A stretch of 64,000 nucleotides of DNA from Enoplosus armatus (taxonomy: Eukaryota > Chordata > Actinopteri > Centrarchiformes > Enoplosidae): contig NC_092186.1 of assembly GCF_043641665.1 (NCBI RefSeq), forward strand, positions 5,001-69,000, read 5' to 3'. This document shows positions 48,223 through 59,932 of the stretch, piece by piece (within the stretch, counting starts at the first letter, position 1; every line of letters begins with the position of its first letter). The notes beneath the pieces were generated by a model. It saw only the letters and a program-made list of their open reading frames with translations, ran no database searches and was not told the DNA's origin. A program made the translations under genes and the position numbers.

Positions 48223-49570
48223 CTAGCGAGCAGAACTCCCTCAAAACACCGAGGTAAACTGAGGTCCCCAGTTGGAAATCACGTCAGTGGGGAGACCATG
48301 AAGTCGGAAGATGTGCAGGAGCATGAGCTAAGCTGTTTCCTTGGCCGATGGGAGCTTGGGCAGGGACACGAAGTGGGCCATCTTGCTGAACCAATCTACC
48401 ACCGTCAAGATGGTGGTGTGTCCCTTGGACGGTGGCAGACCAGTAACAAAGTCCAAGGAGATGTGAGACCATGGCCGATGGGGCACCGGCAGTGACAACA
48501 GGAGACCAGCGGGAGCTTGGTGGGGAGACTTGTGCTGGTTGCAGATGGGGCAAGCGTTCACAAACTCCCGGGTGTCCTCTTCCAGGGTCGCCCACCAGAA
48601 TCCCCGCTGCACGACCTCCTTGGTCCGCTGGATGCCCGGGTGACAGATGAGACGGGAGTTGTGAACCCACTGGAGGACCTCGGACGCCAGCATGGAGGGA
48701 ACGAACATGTGGTCGGGCGGACAGGCACTGGGTCCAGGTTGGTCCCCTAGGGCTGCCTTGACTCTCTCCTCCACCTCCCAGGTGAGAGAGGCGACCCGGT
48801 GTGGAGAGGGGAGGATGGTCTTGGGACTGGAGATGGAGTCCTCCTTCTCCAAAAACTGGCGGGACAGGGCATCAGGCTTTATGTTGCGGGACCCGGGTCG
48901 GTAGGACAGGGAGAAGTTGAACCTCGTGAGGAACAGAGACCAACGGGTTTGACGGGAGTTGAGCCTCTTGGCCGACTGGAGGTATTGTAAGTAATTCTTC
49001 AAAGGCCAGTTTGACCGCCAGAAGTTCCCGGTGGCCGATGTCATAGGTCCTCTCTGCCGGGGTCAGACGTCTGGAGAAGGCGGCACAGGGATGGAGTTTT
49101 GTGGTCGCCGGCAGACCGCTGAGAAAGGACTGCCCCCACCCCGACGTTGGAGCCGTTGTGAACCGGGCCTTGAGAGACTGAAAGGCCTCGTCAGCAGCAG
49201 AGGACCACCGGAACGGAACCTTGGAGGAGGTCAGGGCCATGAGGGGAGTAGCCACGGTGCTATAACCTCGGATGAATCGGTAGAAATTGGCAAGCCCCAG
49301 GAAACGCTGTAGCTGCTTGCGGGAGTCAGGAACGGGCCTGGCAGTGACAGCGGACACCTTGGCGGGGTCCATCTGTATGTTCCCTTTACCCACGATGTAA
49401 TCCAGGAAGGAAACGGATGAAGAGTGGAAATCGCACTTCTCGGCCTTCACAAAGAGGGAGTTCTCCAGGAGCCTCTGAAGAACTGCCTGGACGTGGTGCA
49501 CATGTTCCTTCATGGTCCGGGAGAAGAACAGGATGTCATCAAGGTAGACAAAGATGTGCTTGTTTAGCAT
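48223..49570 (-). pseudogene. Gypsy reverse transcriptase second half, RNase H and integrase core
   Basis: Frame 48872-49570 starts in the palm with FVYLDDIL (catalytic YLDD), then the thumb and connection ([16 protein letters not shown]) and a part of RNase H. Frame 48328-49044 has the end of RNase H ([14 protein letters not shown]), the integrase zinc-binding HHCC (H-x3-H ... C-x2-C) and the first core Asp region (SLDFVTGLPPS, DWFSKMAHF). Frame changes between them mark decay. Confidence 0.87.
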
Positions 49571-50425
49571 GCGTTCACAGCAGCCGAGGTCCGGTTAGCA
49601 GCCGCTAATCTGGAGCAGGCGCTAACCATGCTTGCCACCCAAGTCCAGCAGCTAACTACGGTCCTCGCTCAGGCGGCAGCCCCTGCTTCCCCCCGGCTCC
49701 GCCACCGCCAGCCTCAGCTCCCGGTCTGGAGATCCGGAGGGCTGCAACCCCTTCATCACAAACTGTTCCATCCTGTTTGCCCTGCAGCCCTACACCTTCG
49801 CCCACGAACAAGCTAAAGTGGCGTTCACCATCAACCACTTGACTGGCAGAGCCAGTGGGGAACGGCTAAGTGGGAGCAACAAACTCCTGCCTGCTCCTCA
49901 TTTCCAGCCTTCGCCACGGAGCTCCGGAAGGTGTTCGGAGTGGTCACCGTGGGTCCGGACGCCGCCATAGGGCTGCTGGGTCTGAGGCAGGGGGACCGGA
50001 ACGTTGCTGACTACGCCATTGACTTTCGCACCAAGGCCCGCCAGAGTGAAAGGAACTCCGCCGCCCAGTGTGACGCCTTCCTGCTGGGGCTGGGTGATTA
50101 CATCAAGGACGAGCTGGTTTCCTATGACCTCCCCTCTTCACTGGACGGGCTGATCGAGCTGACGTCCCGGGTTGATCATCGCATCCAGGAGAGGCGATGG
50201 GGGCAGCTAGACCGATGCTCGTCGAATCAACCCCGCTTCCCTCCAGAGGCCGGGGGTTCCACAACGAGTCCGCCGTTGAGGCAGTCTGAGCCCATGCAGG
50301 TGGGTGGCACCAGATTTCCACCGGAGGACCGTGAACGCTGGCGCCAGGGCAACCTCTGCATTTACTGCGGTCAGGCCAGTCACTTCATCTCCCGATGTCC
50401 AGTAAAAGCCCGGACTCACCAGTAG
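49571..50425 (+). pseudogene. Gypsy gag with CCHC zinc knuckle
   Basis: The plus-strand frame beginning near 49571 reads an Ala/Gln-rich coiled-coil-like segment. Frame 49931-50425 carries the capsid region (LLGLRQGDRNVADYAIDFR) and a nucleocapsid zinc knuckle C-x2-C-x4-H-x4-C (CIYCGQASHFISRC). A frameshift lies in the N-terminal part, near 49730-49930. Role in the element: particle formation and RNA binding. Confidence 0.83.
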
Positions 50426-51408
50426 AGGGGGAATTACTGGTGAGTTGCATTTTTGATCATTCCTCCATTCGTCGCCCTCTGTGTCATGCTTGGCTGCTGT
50501 TGGCCAAGGGTTCCCATACCCTCGCCACTTCCATTGACTCTGGGTCCGATGTCAGTCTCATGGACGAAGAACTAGCTCAGCAGCTAGGGATTGACCGGGT
50601 TCCTCTTCCTGGTCCTGTTCTGACGGTCATCTCCTGGGCACAGTTATCCACCAGACGGTCCCTGTGCGCATGCTCCTCTCTGGTAACTATCATGAGACCA
50701 TCCAGTTCCACATCCTGCGGTCTCCTCGCCTTCCCCTCATCCTGGGTTATCCCTGGCTCCGGCGCCACAATCCCAACATCGACTGGGCAACGGGGTCCAT
50801 CCTCGGGTGGATTCCTTCCTGCAACCAAGTGTGCCTCAAGCAGACGGCTGCCCCCCAGCCATCCACCCGTTCCAGTCCGGCTGTCAGGGGTTCCGGTGGA
50901 ATACCACGACTTCGGAGAGGTTTTCAGCAAGGCCAAGGCGATCTCCCTTCCTCCTCATCGATTGCGCCATTGACCTCCAGCCCGGCACGGCTCCTCCCAG
51001 GGGCCGGCTATACTCTCTGTCCGCCCCTGAGAGAGACACCAGAGATGTACATCAACAACTCCTTGGCTACTGGCATCATCCGTCCCTCTTCATCACCCGC
51101 TGGCACTGGCTTCTTCTTTGTGGAGAAGGACAAGTCCCTATGGCCTTGCATCGATTACTGGGGCCTCAACGACATCACCGTCAAGAACCGCTACCCCCTC
51201 CCACTCATCGCGTCAGCCTTTGAGCTCCTGGAGGGGGCCACCATCTTCTCGAAGTTGGACCTGCGCAAGGCCTACCACTTGGTCCGCATCCGGGAAGGTG
51301 ATGAGTGGAATACGGCGTTCAACATCCCTACTGGTCATTACGATTACCTGGTGATGCCCTTCGGCCTTACCAACGCCCCGGCTGTCTTCCAGGCTCTGGT
51401 TAATGACG
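50426..51408 (+). pseudogene. Gypsy protease and first half of reverse transcriptase
   Basis: Frame 50395-50973 contains an aspartic-protease-like site (ATSIDSGSDVSLMDEE; DSG triad). Frame 50664-51791 then reads the N-terminal reverse transcriptase: [27 protein letters not shown]-like (here with changes), [17 protein letters not shown] and [18 protein letters not shown]. It ends at about 51408, where sequence switches to the inverted LTR side; the rest of that open frame (to 51791) is chance reading. Confidence 0.85.
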
Positions 51409-52064
51409 TGAATGCAGGGAATAATGCAGACAGGTACAACTGGAAACAATGCAGGTCTTGCTTCTGGTTGTTAGCCCACAGAGGCTCTGCGGCGCGTTGT
51501 GAGCTCAGCTCAGCGGAGCCGAACCGGGGTGGAGGTGAGTACAGGGCAGGTAGACAGTTCTGGTACTCACAACAAAGTTCAGAGGGGAGCGGAGGAGCCA
51601 ACAGGCGAGTATGTGCACACGGTGGTGTGTGTGGCGATACTGTGAGAGTCTCTGATCCACTGAAAGCCACAGGGGAGAAGATGACTGAACTCACGCTGTG
51701 CAGAGAATCACCAAACAGCCCAGGGGAGGGGCAGACAGAAACCAGGAACAGAGAGGTGAAGCTTGTGGTCGGGGACGGAAGGCTAAATTGATGTCCGGGG
51801 CAGCGACGAGGCAGGATGGTCAGAGGCAGGCAGGGTCGAAACCGGGAGATCAGTCCGAAAAACGCTGCATGAGGAACAAAGAACAATCTGGCAACAGGTG
51901 AGTGGAGAGGGGCAGTCTAAATACCTGGCTGATTGCCTGATGACAAGCAGCTGTGGGAGCAGGTAGCTGAAAGGTGGGTGTGGCTGGCAATCAGGTGAAG
52001 CAGAGGAGAGGTCAGTGGAAATTTACTGAGGTGACAGAGGTGAGGAGAGAGGCAGACTGTGACA
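51409..52064 (-). repeat. Probable gypsy 5' LTR and leader
   Basis: Minus strand begins TGTCACAG (52064). It contains a TATTTAG box in CAGGTATTTAGACTGCC and is rich in CACCTG/CTCC words, as in many fish gypsy LTRs. The matching 3' LTR is absent, so its inner limit is uncertain. Confidence 0.55.
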
Positions 52065-53880
52065 AAAAGAAGATAATAAAACAAAGAAAGTCAGCTCCAG
52101 CTACACCCAAACCCACAAATTAAAGCAAACAGCGCAGAAACTTGAAAGGAAATGGCACCAAACTGAAAGAATCACGTTCAATCTGGCAAGATATTTTTAG
52201 AACTTCCTCTGTAAAGCCAGAGCAGCCTATTACTCATCATTAATAGAAGAGAACAAGAACAACCCCAGGTTTCTCTTCAGCACTGTAGCCAGGCTGACAG
52301 TCACAGCTCAACTATTAGAGACAAAATTGACCACCTCCTGTCCTCAGGTGGTACCTTACCTTCAAACACAGGAATCTCAGAAACAGCTGTAAAACCTGAT
52401 GTATATTTAGATTTCTTTTCTCCCATCGACCTTCACCAAATTACTAAAACCATTTCTTCATCTAAGCCATCAACTTGTCTCTTTGACCCCATCCCAACTA
52501 GGCTGCTTAAAGAGGTTTTACCTTTAGTCAGCACTTCTTTACTAGATATGATCAATCTGTCTTTATTAACAGGCTACGTACCACAGTCCTTTAAAGTAGC
52601 TGTAATTAAACCACTTCTTAAAAAGCCCACTTTTGATCCAGAGGTTTTAGCCAACTATAGACCTATATCTAACCCTCCCTTTTTCTCCAAGATTCTTGAG
52701 AAAGCAGTCGCCAACCAGCTGTGTGACTTTCTACATGACAGAGGACTTTCAGTCAGGTTTCAGAGCTCATCATAGCACAGAGACAGCACTGGTGAAAGTT
52801 ACAAGTGACCTTCTAATTTCATCAGAGAAAGGACTTGTCTCTGTACTTGTTTTGTTAGATCTTAGTGCTGCATTCAACACCATTGACCATCATATCCTAT
52901 TACAGAGACTGGAACATTCAATTGGCATTAAAGAAACCACACTAAGCTGGTTTAAGTCGTATTTATCAGATCGATCTCAGTTTGTACACGTTAACGATGA
53001 ATCCTCCCTGTCCACCAAAGTCAGTCACCAAAAACAATCCATTTCATTGCTATGCGGACGATACCCAGTTATATCTATCAATCAAGCCAGAAGAACCTCA
53101 TCAGTTAGCTAAGCTCCAAGCATGCCTTAAGGACATAACGACCCTGATGACCTGCAATTATCTGATGTTGAAAAATCAGAAAAATTTGTCCATGCATTTG
53201 TCACGTCTAGGCTGGATTATTGCAACTCCTTATTATCAGGCTGTCCCAATAAGTCCCTGAAGACTCTCCAGTTGATACAGAATGCTGCGGCACATGTACT
53301 GACAGGAACCAGAAAAAGAGATCATATTTGATGATGCACTAAGCTTTCCTCTTCTCCCTCTCCATCTTTCCACATTCATGTCCCACCAATGCATGTTACT
53401 AACTTTATATCTTCCCCGGAGTTTCGCTTGACTCACTACAATTATTATTATTAGTCATAGTTCTGTTATTATATTAAAGTTGTTATTGCTGTTATTAATC
53501 ATATCTCAGTTATTATTACAGCTTTAACTACTATTATCAGTCATATTTCCGTTATTATAACTATAGCTGCCATGGCTACTGCTAGTGCTGCCATACATCT
53601 CTGTCTGTCTGTCTGTGTCTCTATGTCTGTTTGTCTGTCTCTCTCTCTTTCTCTCTCCAACCCAACCGATCAAAGCAGATGACCGCCCACCTAGAGTCTG
53701 GTTCTGCTCGAGGTTCTGCCTCTTAAAGGTAGTTTTTCCTCTCCACTGTCTCCTTGGTGGGAACTGTTGGTCTCTGTAATAATATTATAAAGAGTCGTTC
53801 TAGACCTGCTCCATTTGTAAAGTGTCATGAGATGACTTTTGTTGTGATTTGGCGCTGTATAAATAAAATTGAATTTAATT
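52065..53880 (+). mobile_element. L2 LINE 3' part, right of gypsy insertion
   Basis: The reverse transcriptase is split over frames 52548-52775 and 52696-53112: PLLKKPTFDPEVLANYRPIS, LVLLDLSAAFNTIDH and [19 protein letters not shown]. An internal deletion follows (DESS joined to a YADD-type segment near 53050). A later part reads [13 protein letters not shown] codons near 53205-53230. The 3' UTR (53570-53880) ends GATTTGGCGCTGTATAAATA and AATTGAATT repeats. The element is inactive. Confidence 0.85.
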
Positions 53881-54480
53881 GAATTGTCCCTGAGTCTTTC
53901 ACCGTTTCTCTTTTCCCATCATCATTTATCTCACTGCTGCTTTCAACCACTTTGCTCTTTCTCTCTCTTTCTCTCTTGCTGAACACTAGACCTACTTTAA
54001 GCCACAGTGTTAAAATTTGTCTTCAATCCCACGTGGGTACATTTGTCTCCTTCCAAATGCCCCCCAATGAGCTGATAGTGGCTGTTCAGAACTGTATGAC
54101 TACACTGCAAAACGAACACTCAAAAGGCATCAAACTAACAATTTTCAGAGAATCACCAGGTGACGAGTTGAGTCAGGTGACAGGAGGTCACAGGTCAGAG
54201 TGACAGGTAACCCTTCACTACAGGTGATTCTCATCTGAAATCTAAATAAAGGAAGAGGAGGAGGACAGGATGAGGAAGAGGATGAGGAAGAGGAGAGTAG
54301 TCAGTAGACTGTTATAATATAAAGTGTTTATCAGCTTCAGAGAATCTGTCCAACCACTTCTTTCTGACAGCTGTGTGGAGGTGAGACAGTAACATCTCCA
54401 TATTTAAACAATATAAAAAATGTTGTTCCCCCTCTGAAGTCCAGCTGACTCAGCACTAGATACTTCTATGACAAATACAA
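53881..54480. other. Non-coding spacer
   Basis: Includes 54040-54150, with AACTGTATGACTACACTGCAA and a purine-rich GAGGAAGAGGATGAGG tract (54254-54297). No gene is recognised; an 83-codon frame at 53952 has no known domain. Confidence 0.4.
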
Positions 54481-54570
54481 CTACTACCACAATTACTTCT
54501 GCTGCTACTACTACTACTATTACTACTACTACTATTACTACTACTAATACCACTACTGGTGATACCTGTA
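54478..54570. repeat. ACT trinucleotide repeat
   Basis: CTACTACTACTATTACTACT-type microsatellite, about 90 bp. Confidence 0.85.
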
Positions 54571-54879
54571 GTACTGTGACAGAGTATTACTGGACGCAAA
54601 CAGATTGAACTCAGTGAACAGAACACTTTTAATCCCTAGAGGTTAATTTATGAGATGTGAAAGCAGCAAACACATGTACACCTGAGTAGGTAACACACAC
54701 ACACACACAGACACACATTTATACAGATGGATGCTTCAGTAGAGCGAACTGCTGACGTCTGATGTGAATTCACAGTTCAACATTTAACAGTTACTCTCCA
54801 ACATCACATGGTGAGACTCTACTGTGAGACTCTTCTTTGAGAATCTACTTTGAGAGTCTACAGTGAGACTCTACGCTGT

Positions 54880-55225
54880 GTCATGTTTCAGCTCCTGTAG
54901 ATGTTGTTGTTAATTCTGCGTCATATTTCTGTTCTGTAGATGTTGTTAATAATGCTGCGTCATGTTTCAGCTCCTGTAGATGTTGTTGTTAATTCTGCAT
55001 CATATTTCTGTTCTGTAGATGTTGTTAATAATGCTGCTTCAACTTCTGTTGTTATTAACGCTGCATCATGTTTCAGCTCCTGTTGTTATTAATGCTGCAT
55101 CATGTTTCAGCTCCTGTAGATGTTGTTATTAATGGTTATTAATGCTGCGTCATGTTTCAGCTCCTGTAGATGTTGTTAATAATGCTGCATCATGTTTCCT
55201 TTCTGTAAACGTTTTTACAAACTCT
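54880..55225. repeat. Minisatellite upstream of wdr18
   Basis: Five or more copies of a 45-65-bp unit containing TCATGTTTCAGCTCCTGTAG followed by ATGTTGTTNTTAATNCTGC. Unit length varies by small deletions. Confidence 0.8.
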
Positions 55226-55557
55226 GCCTCATGTTTCTGTCCTGTAGCCTACATATAACTCTTATATTATTGTCTACTATGTTATATCCCATCTGTAGTA
55301 TTGTGTATATTATTCTACTGAAGAGTAAAGTAGAATACCAGACTTTAGCCCGACATTCCTGTTCAAAGTGACAAAGTCAAATAAATATATATCATTATAT
55401 GTTTCACATAAAACACATCAGTGCACTAAAAGAACATTTCCACTAGCATCTTATTTCCATTTATTTTATAGTTTGTTCTCCTGACTGTGTCTGTATACAC
55501 CGTACATTTTATTTTGTCCTTTTGTTTTAAATAAAACTTGAATAAAAACTACAACAC

Positions 55558-55576
55558 CTACAACTCCCACAATGCC
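55558..55576 (+). promoter_or_regulatory. ZNF143/THAP11 (SBS) site in the wdr18 promoter
   Basis: CTACAACTCCCACAATGCC matches the consensus ACTACAANTCCCAGNATGC closely. It lies 77-95 bp upstream of the wdr18 start codon, the usual place for this activator of housekeeping genes. A TTAAATAAAACTTG stretch is further upstream, but there is no proper TATA box. Confidence 0.65.
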
Positions 55577-55652
55577 CCAGGAAATGACGTGACAGCGCAG
55601 CCAGCACACCGCCGGTTACCCGCGTGTGTAGTGTGTGTGTTGTGGAGGCAAC

Positions 55653-58600
55653 ATGGCGGCTCCCCTAGAAGTAATAGTGAGCAGTGACTCCGGCTCTCAG
55701 CTGTGGAACACCACCGTGTTCGACCTGCACAGCGGCTCCAGCCTGCTATCTTACCGGGGAGGGAACAGCTCGGCCCGGACACTGACCGTCCTCAGCGGGC
55801 AGTACCTGCTTTCCGCCCAGGTGGGCAAGAACTTCATCAACGTGTGGGAGATCCAGAGGAAGGTACGGGCTGTCACATCTTAACACACCTGGAGACACCT
55901 GAACACAGTACAATACACCGGAACACACCTGCCGCATGCCACCTCACTAACACATCGTCTGCTGCGGGGACAGGTGGCCGGGAAGCCCTGAATCGCTCCT
56001 GAACACGGACAGACAAAACATCACCAAACTCGTTTAAAAAATTTGTCATTTTAAGCCGACGCTCGCCTGCAAACACTAATACACATCTAAAACAACATGT
56101 TAGACTTATTACCAACCTGCCGGGACTGCTGGTGAGTTCGGCATGTAAAACATCCACCAAACTTAATTTAACTTTACTTAAAACTGATCTGTTCTAATTA
56201 ATTCAGCTCAGCTTGCCACCCCCCTTCATTGTGTGTTTTAGTTTAAGAAGGACGGAAACCAAGTAGTGTGGACAAGTAGTAAAGATTTCATTTAGATAAA
56301 TAACGTGTTGGTTTTTATTTATGTACCTTTTTACATTAAGTAACATTTCGTATGTTAATATGTTGTAATGCACGATAATCAAAGACAATATGAATTGACT
56401 TATGAATGAAGGCGTAGGTCATGTTCTCTCTCTGCATCATGACGTGACGCTCGCGCCCTTATGTGTGTGTGTTTTAATGTCTTATCCCAATCACTCAGCT
56501 CAAACAGATGTGCAAACATCATCACTTTTATTTTACTGAATTCTATAGAAAACACTGCATATACATACTTAATGTGTATGCAGTATATTAATCAGTTAAT
56601 ATTAAGTATGTGTATGCAGTATATTAACCAGTTAATATTAATCTGTTGTACATGTGACTTCCTGTTGGGGGTTCAGGATCAGCTGCAGCAGAAGATCGTG
56701 TGTCCAGGTGTCGTCACCTGTCTGACCGCCTCACCTAATGGACTCTTCCTCACTGCTGCAGTCGCTGAGGCTATTTACCTGTGGGAGGTGAGTCAGCTCC
56801 GGCTCAGCTTCTTCTTCTTCTGTGGTTCAAATGTTTCATGAACTAATACAAATAACAGGAGAATACATTAAACATACATATGTATGTATATGTATATATA
56901 AACCCGGTATTATTTAAATAGTTCAGAATGAAGAAACTGTGGATTCATAACATTTAACATTGGAAAACAATGTCCTCCTCTGTGATTGGTTCAGGTGTAT
57001 AACGTCTGTTTTCTAATTGGTTCAGGTGTCGACAGGTAAGCTGCTGTCTGTCCTCAGTCGTCACTATCAGGATGTCACCTGTCTGAAGTTTACAGATGAC
57101 AGCAGCCATTTTGTTTCTGGAGGAAAAGACAACTTGGGTCTGGTGTGGAGTCTGTCCAGGTAACACACACCTGAACCTGGGCACCCTAACCCTACCCCTA
57201 ACCCTGAGCACACCTGTTGTTCTGACTTTCTGATGTTTTTTATATTTGGTCACTTTTATTGTTTCTTATTCAGACTGTTAAGTTGAACACATTCACACTG
57301 TAGATTTTCTGTTCATAAAAATCAATACTATAATAATTAACTCTCTTAATTATTAATTATATAACTCCAGGATCGCTGTGTCTTATATGACAAACATATT
57401 GTAACAGTGTCTTCTTTGGACATCATCATCATTCTGAGGCCTCCCTCTGAACTCTTTGCAGGATCTGATCTGTGGTCTGTTTGTAGAAGAATATTATAAT
57501 AATAATCTTTACATGTCAAGAGAGAGAGCTGCAGTGTCCACTGGGGGGAGCTCTAACACTGAGTGTGGACAGGTGAGCAGCTGATCACCATGTTGCCATG
57601 GATACACAGTAGAGGCCATCAGCAGGGTTTCATCTCTACTGTTGTCTGTCATCAGAAACATTTAAAGCTCAAGCTATCACTCTATTGATTCATCGATCGA
57701 CCATTGATACTCGATTAATCGTTTGAGTCATTTATCAAACAAAAAGATTTTAGGAAATCTTTGTTTCCAGCTTCTCATGTGATCTTTTGATGATTTTCCT
57801 CATCATAAATCACAATAAACGGAACATCTTCTGGACTGATTTCTGATTGGTCAGATCTGGACTCTCGCCTCCCTGATTGGTTAGATTAGGTCTCTGTCAG
57901 TCTCAGACTTCAGTTTGTTGTTTTGTTACTGAAAACATGTCGGTGCCAGCTGCAGCCAATAATCAATACGTCACTGTCAGTGTATAAAGCTGCAACTGGT
58001 CCTCACAGAGATACACATCCCCCTCTCTCTCTGATGTTTGTGATGTTGTGATGTCAGCGAGCAGCAAAGGATGATGGGAAACTTAAACTGAATGTTAAAC
58101 ATATTTCAGCTATTTGATCAGTTTCGTCTTCATCATTCTGATGTCTTCCTCTCAACTCAGGATCTCATCTGAGGTCTGTTTAAACATGATCTGATTTAGG
58201 GGTGTACGGTTCTGAAACACGCCCACGGTCTCGAGTTGTGGTTCCATCATCCGCGTCGTGGATTTCCTGTCAAAATAGTTTATTTATCTCGACTTCTCGC
58301 ATGGGGAACATAAATTCTAGAGCTCAAGTTTTATTAGGAAGGATACATTATTTAAAACCAGAGCTGGAGGATCCTTCCTGACAGAGATTAGAGATAGATC
58401 ACTGTATGGGAGCGTTACAGTTTCCTGGTTAGTTACAGAAAATGGACGACGGTTATTGTAAAACTGTGTAAATGGCCTTCATTTATAACGCACTTCACAC
58501 ACTGATGGCGAGCTGCCATGCAAGGTGCTGGCCTCCATTGGGAGCAACTTCAGTGTCTTGCTCAAGGACACTGCGACATGACGGGGGGACCCAGGGATCA

Positions 58601-59284
58601 AACCCACAACCCGCTCTACTTCCCGTGCGACGGTGCTAACCACTTCGCCCCAATGCCGCCTATGTGTTGTCATCGTTCAGCTGAAGTCGGGTCTGTCTGT
58701 GGAAACACTTCAAACATGACATTTAAAACGGCATGTGAACGTTTTGATTAAAGGAACAAGACAAAACCAGACTGCAAGGAGAGTCCTCCTCCCCACAGTG
58801 TCCAGGCAGCCTCTCACTGCAGGTTACTTTATTTTAGCTGAAAACAAACAATTATTTTTATTAATCTGGTAAATGATGATAGATAATAGTGATTCTATTG
58901 ATCCTTTATTAAAACCATCAACTGTCAGTCAGCACACATACACTGATACACATCGACAGCTTTCTCTCACTGAGCTTCTTCATTATCTGAATAAACTGTG
59001 ATCAGCTTCATTATGATTAATAATGATTAATGGTCGGTGCTCATTTACATAAATCGTCAGCTTTTTAATCTACGTCATGAATCTGCATTAATAATTCATG
59101 ATTTTTATTCAGTCTGTTCAAAGACTCGGAGGAGTTTCTTTAACTTCTCTGACACACAAACGCTTAAAATCTGACTGATTCTTCACTTTTGTCCTAAAAC
59201 TCCATTAAAACCAAAATCCACTGCTTTTTTCTGAGTGTGGAAACCAGTGTCAGGATGTTCTGTTGTTCTACTCTCATTGTTTCT

Positions 59285-59317
<33 letters not shown>

Positions 59318-59464
59318 TTCAGTGTGATCCAGCTGGATTTAAGCCACACCCCTGAGCCACGTCACATCCTTTCTCGTCACTCACTACCAATCACAGACCT
59401 GCAGTGTGGCCTGATGGGAGCTCAGGCCAGAGTCGCCACCGCCTCCTTAGACCAAACTGTCATG
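55653..59464 (+). CDS. wdr18: WD repeat-containing protein 18, first four exons (partial)
   Basis: WDR18 is a nucleolar WD40 protein of the PELP1-TEX10-WDR18 (rixosome) complex, needed for 60S ribosome maturation. Exons are 55653-55862, 56677-56787, 57026-57159 and 59323-59464, phases in agreement, coding 199 of about 430 residues. The start ACATGGCGGC is Kozak-like. Conserved stretches include [59 protein letters not shown] and LPITDLQCG...[12 protein letters not shown], covering the first three WD repeats. No further exon could be found in 59465-64000, so the next intron is over 4.5 kb and the gene leaves the window. A second GGTTCAG acceptor-like site at about 56990 is not used in phase. 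Confidence 0.92.
57160..59322. other. wdr18 intron 3
   Basis: About 2.2 kb of non-coding sequence. It holds two CCCTAACCC-like words at 57185-57205, repeated AT-rich stretches, a SINE-like repeat (58480-58690) and a (GT)n run at 59288-59315 just before the acceptor. Confidence 0.6.
58480..58690 (+). mobile_element. SINE-like repeat
   Basis: TTGCTCAAGGACACTGCGAC followed by GGGGACCCAGGGATCAAACC and CCGTGCGACGGTGCTAACCAC resembles the widespread fish SINE/L2-type repeat with an RNA-pol-III-like box. The ends are unclear. Confidence 0.5.
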
Positions 59465-59469
59465 GTAAG

Positions 59470-59840
59470 ACTTTAAGAGTTTATAACTGTTGTACCTGCG
59501 CAGGTAGAGGTTTATAACAGCTAGAATTTATAATATAACAGGTAGACTTTATAAGAGGTAGACTTCATAACACCTGTTGTTCCTGCGCAGGTAGAGTTTA
59601 TAATATAACAGGTAGACTTCGTAACACCTGTTGTTCCTGCACAGGTAGAGTTTATAATATAACAGGTAGACTTCATAACACCTGTTGTTCCTACGCAGGT
59701 AGTTTATAACAGAGTTTATAATAGGTGGAGTTTATAACGTGCACAGGTACAACAGGTACAGTTTATAACAGGTAGAGTTTATAAAATGTGCGCAGGTACA
59801 ACAGGTAGAGTTTATAATGGGTAGAGTTTAACAGCTGCAG
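59470..59840. repeat. Minisatellite in wdr18 intron 4
   Basis: Six to eight imperfect copies of a ~50-65-bp unit built from GGTAGAGTTTATAATATAAC, AGGTAGACTTCATAACACC and TGTTGTTCCTGCGCA. Confidence 0.85.
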
Positions 59841-59932
59841 CATCACACGACCTGGTGACTCTTCATATCTGATATTTCTGTTTACTGAGAACAAAACAAA
59901 CAACATGTGTCCTGCTGAGATAAAACTGTTAA

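Larger units (their letters stand above)
47322..52064 (-). mobile_element. Ty3/gypsy chromodomain retrotransposon, internally inverted and truncated
   Basis: The parts in left-to-right order are as follows. On minus, 47322-49570 holds chromodomain, integrase, RNase H and the second half of reverse transcriptase. On plus, 49571-51408 holds gag, protease and the first half of reverse transcriptase. On minus, 51409-52064 looks like an LTR beginning TGTCACAGTCTGCC at 52064. The two reverse transcriptase halves are cut at the same place, just after LVNDV and just before the [11 protein letters not shown] block. The simplest reading is a minus-strand element whose gag-RT segment was flipped. No left LTR remains. 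Confidence 0.88.

Noticed and set aside
50664..51791. 375-aa gypsy frame as one protein
   Set aside because: The reverse transcriptase match stops near 51408; the remainder reads LTR-side sequence in the wrong strand.
57180..57205. CCCTAACCC words in the wdr18 intron as interstitial telomere
   Set aside because: Only two or three imperfect repeats; chance level.
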